This document shows, in pieces, positions 58,333-64,000 of a stretch of DNA of 64,000 nucleotides. The position numbers and the translations under genes were made by a program. This DNA is from Beroe forskalii. Its lineage: Eukaryota; Ctenophora; Nuda; Beroida; Beroidae. The stretch is from the NCBI GenBank assembly GCA_011033025.1, contig WFMF01000209.1:231863-295862 (forward strand). Reading direction: 5' to 3'. The first letter of the stretch is position 1; each line of letters begins with the position of its first letter. The notes beneath the pieces were generated by a model. It ran no database searches, had not been told where the DNA came from, and saw only the letters and a program-made list of their open reading frames with translations.

Positions 58333-58415
58333 AAGGTGATGACGATCATCTTTAATTGTAACAATTATAAAACGCCATTTTCCTTGTTACAATTAATGAT
58401 GTTCGTCACCATCGT
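58333..58415. mobile_element. Short hairpin element
   Basis: GGTGATGACGATCATCTTTA..TTGTAACA pairs with TGTTACAATTAATGATGTTC..CACC around about 20 bases. Confidence 0.6.
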
Positions 58416-60067
58416 ATTTGTCCTATTTCTGAAAGAGAATAGCACCTGTGAATTGAAGATAGGCCACGAATGACCAACAGAAGAGGTTTAAAGAGGGTGT
58501 TGGAAACGAGCCAAATGCCATGGAATTCGATACGACAATACGTCACAATGTCAACTTACCAATGCATTTCACAGTATGTTAAAATTAAAATTTTATCTTA
58601 ATACACATGGTTTGGCATTATCAATGCAATTTCCTAAACCATGATAAGACGCTCGCATGCACAGCTGCCGGATTAGGGACATTAAAATGTCGTTTTTTGA
58701 CAAGATGGACACTTGAACAGATCGCGTGATGCAAAAATTGCGCGCGACGGAGAAAAGAGAAAACCCCAACAAGCTGCTAATAAAATGAAACAAAGATCGA
58801 CGAATAAAGCGCTAGGAGGACCCAGGTGTGTTTAGATTCAGAACAATGGATTGATAGATCCAATATTTAGCTGATATGTCTGATAAGTAAACAAATACTA
58901 CAACATACGATATAAAACGATATCTCAGCTGTGAAAATGCTTAAAGTTCATGAAGAATGACGTCATCATCATGATTTAGAAGGTGGATTAATGACATCAC
59001 AAAGTCTATCGTGAAACTATCAAAAGTTAAAGGAGCAGTGAGCACCTGGGCGCTTTTCACACTGATCTTTGTTAGATCAGAACAGCAATATTCGAGGAAT
59101 AACTCCTGCGATTTCTCTGCGTTTTAATAAGATAATCTTGGAATCATTTCCGTGAAAAAATGGCTACATAATTTTAAATGATTTAATTTGGGTGCTATTT
59201 ATCGGATTTCACATTGATCAAATGCTAAAATGAATATGAAGTGCTCTAGATAATATACCAGGCCCAGTTTCTTCTATAGCAAACACGTTCGTATCAACAA
59301 GACATAAATGGATATATCAATACATTCAATAAGTGGTGAAATGTCCAGATTATATAATTCAAACACAAGTTTATAATTTGTACGAACAATTCTTAGGCAC
59401 AGGAAGGAAGTGTTAAAGTTTTCATGGATGTAAACTCTATGGAAATATCCATAGGACTGCTAATTTTGTGATGGTGGGCGCTCCAAATGATAGTTATAAA
59501 GTGACATCATCGTCAAGGTACAAAATAGTGAATTACTGAAGTTCAGCAGCTTAATTTTCATACCCGACGTACAATCAAGCTTAATTACATAACGACATAA
59601 CAAGATAAAATGCCTTGCTTTTCGTCAGTTGTACAAGCTCTCAACAGGCAGAAACACAAGAAATAGCTTACCGATACTACCGATACCTTAGTTTAATATT
59701 TATTTAGCTGGCCTTGTTTAACCGGACCTCTGGACAAAAATATAATCATTTTGAACAATTTGAAGCGGTTAATCAAATAAGTAATAGAGCATATACCCGG
59801 ACTAGACCACTACTCACTAGACCAGATTCATTTAGACAGAATCATTTGGAAGGAAGGCGATATGAGATCTCAGATCGAACAACCAATATTTCAGTCCGAT
59901 AAGATGCTTTAAATGACAAGTCCTTTTTTATACTCAGATAGAATGGAATTGAATGGAGTCGAGACACCGAGTATCAGTATACGCTTACCCATAAATGTGC
60001 ACAAGCTTCGATCGTTGAAGGGATTGATAAAGACACTCACTGTACTGTGCGCGTAATTTACTTTTCA
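58416..60067. other. No gene seen
   Basis: Contains a CRE core at 58955-58995 (AATGACGTCATCATCATG) and a block at 58838-58887 that recurs at 63642-63690. Confidence 0.4.
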
Positions 60068-60471
60068 TAGAATCTCTGTCCAAAGAACAGTATTTTTACG
60101 CGTTTTTTCGACCGATATCCGTGTGCACACATATGGGTTAACTATAAAAGTAAAAGCTTATAGGATAAGTAAAGTTGAGGAAAGCAGCAAGTTTAATAAA
60201 GTTAACACATTAAACATTTCATAAACAGATAGTACTTTCCTCAACACATTACATATAGCTAAACCACGTGCGTCTTACAGTAGGTTATTCAACGTCATCA
60301 CTTCACCATACTTTAAACCCTGACAATGACATCACTGCAAATTGAAGTTACTCAATTCGCAGTAGTCTAGGGTGCGATAGGGTGGAACTGGAACATTGCA
60401 ATTATAAAAAGAAACAATGTTTTAAACAATTCTAATTTTATTTAACATACAGTTCACACATAAGCGAAGTA
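60068..60471 (+). repeat. 400-bp duplication, copy 1
   Basis: Nearly identical to 62407-62809, from AGAATCTCTGTCCAAAGAAC to CACACATAAGCGAAGTA. It includes a CRE-like core (CAACGTCATCACTTCACC ... CCTGACAATGACATCAC). Its last quarter recurs again at 61072-61172. Confidence 0.9.
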
Positions 60472-60637
60472 GGATAAGCTTATAGGATAAGTAAGGTTGA
60501 GGAAAGCAGCAAGTTTAATAAAGTTAGGAAGTTTAATTGGTCTATAATTTAGGCGTAGGAATTGGGTGCCATTAAGTAGTTAAGTTACCTGTAAACGACG
60601 GCGTATTACACGGATACATTGGGCTAACCCTCTGGAA

Positions 60638-60700
60638 GGTCCATTCGAGAAAAAGAGGCAAATCAGCGCGAGTTGACCGTAAACTCGCACGCTGATTGGT
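60638..60700. mobile_element. CCAAT-hairpin repeat (decayed)
   Basis: AATCAGCGCGAGTTGACCG and AACTCGCACGCTGATTGG. Confidence 0.6.
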
Positions 60701-60704
60701 CACG

Positions 60705-61070
60705 TCATGCTGATTTAAACTGCCCCACGAGGGAAAGATGGATAAGATGTCAAGCTTTCATCATAGCACAACCTAAATAACGTTCCCAAACCAGTGTCCT
60801 CATTACTGCTCCACTGCTCCCTCCCAGCCTGTTTCCTCCACCTCCTCCTCCACTCCTTCGCATTGATTTAAACTGCCCCACGAGGGAAAGAGATGGATAA
60901 GATGTCAGCTTCATCATAGCACAATGTTCCCAACCAGTGTCCTCATTACTGCTCCACTGCTCCTCCCAGCTCCTCCACTCCTCCTTCGCTGCTTCGCGCG
61001 TGGGAAACCTACTTTTAAGGTGTATAAAAAAATATAAAAAATAATAGCCTTCCGGACTCCGGTTCCCCTC
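60705..61070 (+). repeat. Tandem copies of a 150-bp block
   Basis: CTGATTTAAACTGCCCCACG ... CCAGTGTCCTCATTACTGCT ... CTCCTCCACTCCT occurs at about 60707 and 60864 here and at about 61395 and 61537 downstream. The 107-codon minus-strand frame over it is a repeat artefact. Confidence 0.85.
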
Positions 61071-61071
61071 C

Positions 61072-61770
61072 ACTAGGGTGCGATAGGGTGGAACTGGAAC
61101 ATTGCAATTATAAAAAGAAACAATGTTTTAAACAATTCTAATTTTATTTAACATACAGTTCACACATAAGCGAAGTAGGATAAGCTTATAGGATAAGTAA
61201 GGTTGAGGAAAGCAGCAAGTTTAATAAAGTTAGGAAGTTTAATTAGGCGTAGGAATTGGGTGCCATTAAGTAGTTAAGTTACCTGTAAACGACGGCGTAT
61301 TATACGGTATTAGCTTACCCACAGGTCCATTCGACATTGGCCAATCAGCGCGCGAGTTGACCGTAAACTCGCACGCTGATTGGTCAATGTCATGCTGATT
61401 TAAACTGCCCCACGAGGGAAAGAGATGGATAAGATGTCAGCTTCATCATAGCACAATGTTCCCAACCAGTGTCCTCATTACTGCTCCACTGCTCCTCCCA
61501 GCTCCTCCACTCCTCCTCCACTCCTCCTTCGCTGATTTAAACTGCCCCACGAGGGAAAGAGATGGATAAGATGTCAGCTTCATCATAGCACAATGTTCCC
61601 AACCAGTGTCCTCATTACTGCTCCACTGCTCCTCCCAGCTCCTCCACTCCTCCTTCGCTGCTTCGCGCGTGGGAAACCTACTTTTAAGGTGTATAAAAAA
61701 TATAAAAATAATAGCCTTCCGGACTCCGGTTCCCCTCCACTAAGGGAGGGGGACCTCCCTTACATCTTTC
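61072..61770 (+). repeat. Second copy of the composite 60.4-61.07 kb block
   Basis: Repeats the order of the preceding region: GGGTGCGATAGGGTGGAACT, the 60470-60600 block, the CCAAT hairpin (61318-61388), then two copies of the CTGCCCCACGAGGGAAAGAG block, ending with CCTTCCGGACTCCGGTTCCC as at 61070. Confidence 0.85.
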
Positions 61771-62406
61771 CTATTTAAAGTCCACGTTCTGACCGCATGT
61801 TAACCACGGAAAACCACCTCAACTCGCCACAAGGACGAGGAGCGCATGGCTATTTTAATTATTTATCTAAAATTGAAACGTGCGTCATAAAATCTAAACG
61901 TGCGTCAGAAAATTGATACGTACAAAATTTCGTGGAACGTGAAATTTTACGACGAAATTGGCTTCTCTCTCTCTCTCCCTCCCTCCACCCCTCCAAGTTT
62001 CTGTTGCGTAGGTATTCCGTCTGTAGAAGGTGTGTAGGTATTCCGTAGGTATTCTGTCAGAAGGTTGTCCGTAGAGTAGGTATTCCGTCTGTAGAAGGTG
62101 TGTAGGTAGAAGGTATGTAGAGTAGACATATTGCGAATGAGATACTTTGCCTGAACCCCCTATATATACTAGCATTGACGAGATACGTAACATGATGTGG
62201 ACTGATAAAGTGCGGTTATGCGAGAACTTGTTGCATGATGTTTGGAGCAGTGCGGTTATGCGAGAACTTAATGTTGCATGTTGTGAGATCCACCGCAGTG
62301 TGACGAGATACCATTATCAATCTCTGGATCTCATTATCACCCTCATTATCACTCTACCGCAGTGTGACGAGATACCATTATCACGAGATACCAATTGCGC
62401 GCAATA
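61771..62406. other. Repeat-rich spacer, no gene
   Basis: Holds a (TC)n-type run at 61962-61985, GTAGGTATTCCGT repeats at 62008-62110, and CATTATCACGAGATACC repeats at 62310-62390 that recur at 63470-63486. Confidence 0.6.
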
Positions 62407-62809
62407 GAATCTCTGTCCAAAGAACAGTATTTTTACGCGTTTTTTCGACCGATATCCGTGTGCACACATATGGGTTAACTATAAAAGTAAAAGCTTATAG
62501 GATAAGTAAAGTTGAGGAAAGCAGCAAGTTTAATAAAGTTAACACATTAAACATTTCATAAACAGATAGTACTTTCCTCAACACATTACATATAGCTAAA
62601 CCACGTGCGTCTTACAGTAGGTTATTCAACGTCATCACTTCACCATACTTTAAACCCTGACAATGACATCACTGCAAATTGAAGTTACTCAATTCGCAGT
62701 AGTCTAGGGTGCGATAGGGTGGAACTGGAACATTGCAATTATAAAAAGAAACAATGTTTTAAACAATTCTAATTTTATTTAACATACAGTTCACACATAA
62801 GCGAAGTAC
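62407..62809 (+). repeat. 400-bp duplication, copy 2
   Basis: Copy of 60068-60471; flanks differ, so the block moved or was duplicated as a unit. Confidence 0.9.
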
Positions 62810-64000
62810 CATAAATTTTGACGACATGCCAAGTGGCATAAGTAGAGGAAAAGGCGACGCAATATAGAACCCTCTGACGTTTTCATGCGGGTCTATAATA
62901 TATAGACACTTGCCTGATCGGGTCCATATTGGTTTAGACCCTCGCCCTACGGGCTCGGGCCAAAACCGGATACATCCCTCGGGCTAACGCCCTCTGGAAG
63001 ACGTGAGGAGAAACGAGAAAAAAGAGGCAAATCTGTTTTATTGTCGGCCGTTGACAGACCCTCGTGGGAATTCAGCGCCACGCCCTGATTCTCACGCAAG
63101 CCGCTTCGTAGGTTGCGTCAGCGGGTCAGATGCACTGACAATGTCCGACAACCTTTCTATAATATATTTCAAAACCTAAGATAACGACAGCAAATTTCAG
63201 CATTTCGCATATTGACTGCACACCTCAATGGAAATCTTAAGGTGTGGTGACTCAACCTGTGTGCCTGTTTGACTCTAAGACCTGGTTCGCCAATTTCTGT
63301 TTTATCAGGGAAATCATTAATTGAAACACTCCAATAAGCCACATTGGCCAGTTTATCCCGGTTTATCGACATGCAAATTTTATAAAAAAGACAAACTCGA
63401 AGAAGTTTATAAATCAGCACTCTCATTATCACTCTACCGCAGTGTGACGAGATACCATTATCACGAGATACCATTATCACGAGATACGTCATTATGACGT
63501 CATTATTGGAGAGTACGAAATCTGAAATGGTGAATCCATCAATTTAATGAACTGAAGATGGATTTACTGAAGAGAAGGCTAGCACAAATGCAAGGTGTTG
63601 CATTCATTGATTGATTCACCGCTACCTCTTTATATCTGTATCAGAACAATGGATTGATAGATCCAACATTTAGCTGATATGTCTGATATTATCAGTGATA
63701 ACCAAACAAATACGTCATTATCATGACAAGCATATCATACAATTGCCACGACATATAAACAAGCTTATAGGATAAGTAAGGTTGAAAGCAACAAGTTTAA
63801 TAAAGTTAGGAAGTTTAATTGAGGCGTAAAAGAATTTAGGTGCCATTAAGTAGTTAAGTTGCATAAACGACGGCATATTACACAGTATAGCTTACCCACA
63901 GGTCCATTCGAGCGGTGGCCAATCAGCGCGCAGAGTTGACCGTAAACTCGCGCTGATTGATCATCATCTTGTTTTAACTGCCCCCACGAGGAAAGAGATG
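62810..64000. other. Mosaic of dispersed repeats to the window end, no gene
   Basis: Includes the inverted copy of 27376-27495 at 62905-63000, copies of 56760-56888 (63508-63629) and of 58838-58887 (63642-63690), a further copy of the 60.5-kb block (63760-63890), and a CCAAT hairpin at 63896-63962. Confidence 0.6.

Overview
The window is eukaryotic DNA from an animal. Genes have GT-AG introns with phases that match across junctions. There are AATAAA poly(A) signals, TTAGGG-type telomeric repeats, a nuclear encoded cytochrome oxidase subunit, a nuclear receptor ligand-binding domain (LBD), a three-finger (Ly6) protein and a class A GPCR. A nuclear receptor with no C4 zinc finger in its gene model is a feature described for ctenophores, so a ctenophore or another early-branching animal is my best guess. 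That is inference, not proof.

Layout. 0-5 kb: the 3' end of an unrecognised gene, then a three-exon COX6A gene whose second intron is mostly a satellite. 5.6-14.9 kb: a 12-exon gene on + whose reading frame is continuous at every junction. It joins an ETS-like winged-helix region to a nuclear-receptor LBD (550 aa predicted). Its 4.9-kb third intron holds a second, intronless, same-strand gene for a TSP1/EGF-like single-pass membrane protein, which is broken by a one-base frame change near its C-terminus. 15-39 kb: I find no convincing gene. The stretch is full of short palindromic MITE-like elements, many with the CRE octamer TGACGTCA, plus 18-bp and 23-bp satellites. 39.4-48.5 kb: a roughly 9-kb inverted-repeat (foldback-like) structure made almost wholly of satellite arrays, with telomere-like head-to-head arrays near its middle. 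48.9-52.8 kb: a four-exon GPI-anchored Ly6/uPAR-type gene whose second intron carries a 1.36-kb 18-bp satellite. 54.6-56.1 kb, minus strand: an intronless class A GPCR with a 16-residue repeat in its C-tail. Similar tail repeats continue out of frame past the stop codon. 56-64 kb: no convincing gene; a mosaic of duplicated 100-400 bp blocks.

The genes do not form a pathway. COX6A is respiratory housekeeping; the nuclear-receptor-like protein is a candidate transcription factor; the TSP1/TM protein, the Ly6 protein and the GPCR are cell-surface proteins. The strongest leads are the winged-helix/LBD fusion and the foldback-like element. All exon boundaries were worked out by hand from splice motifs and phase and have no transcript support here.
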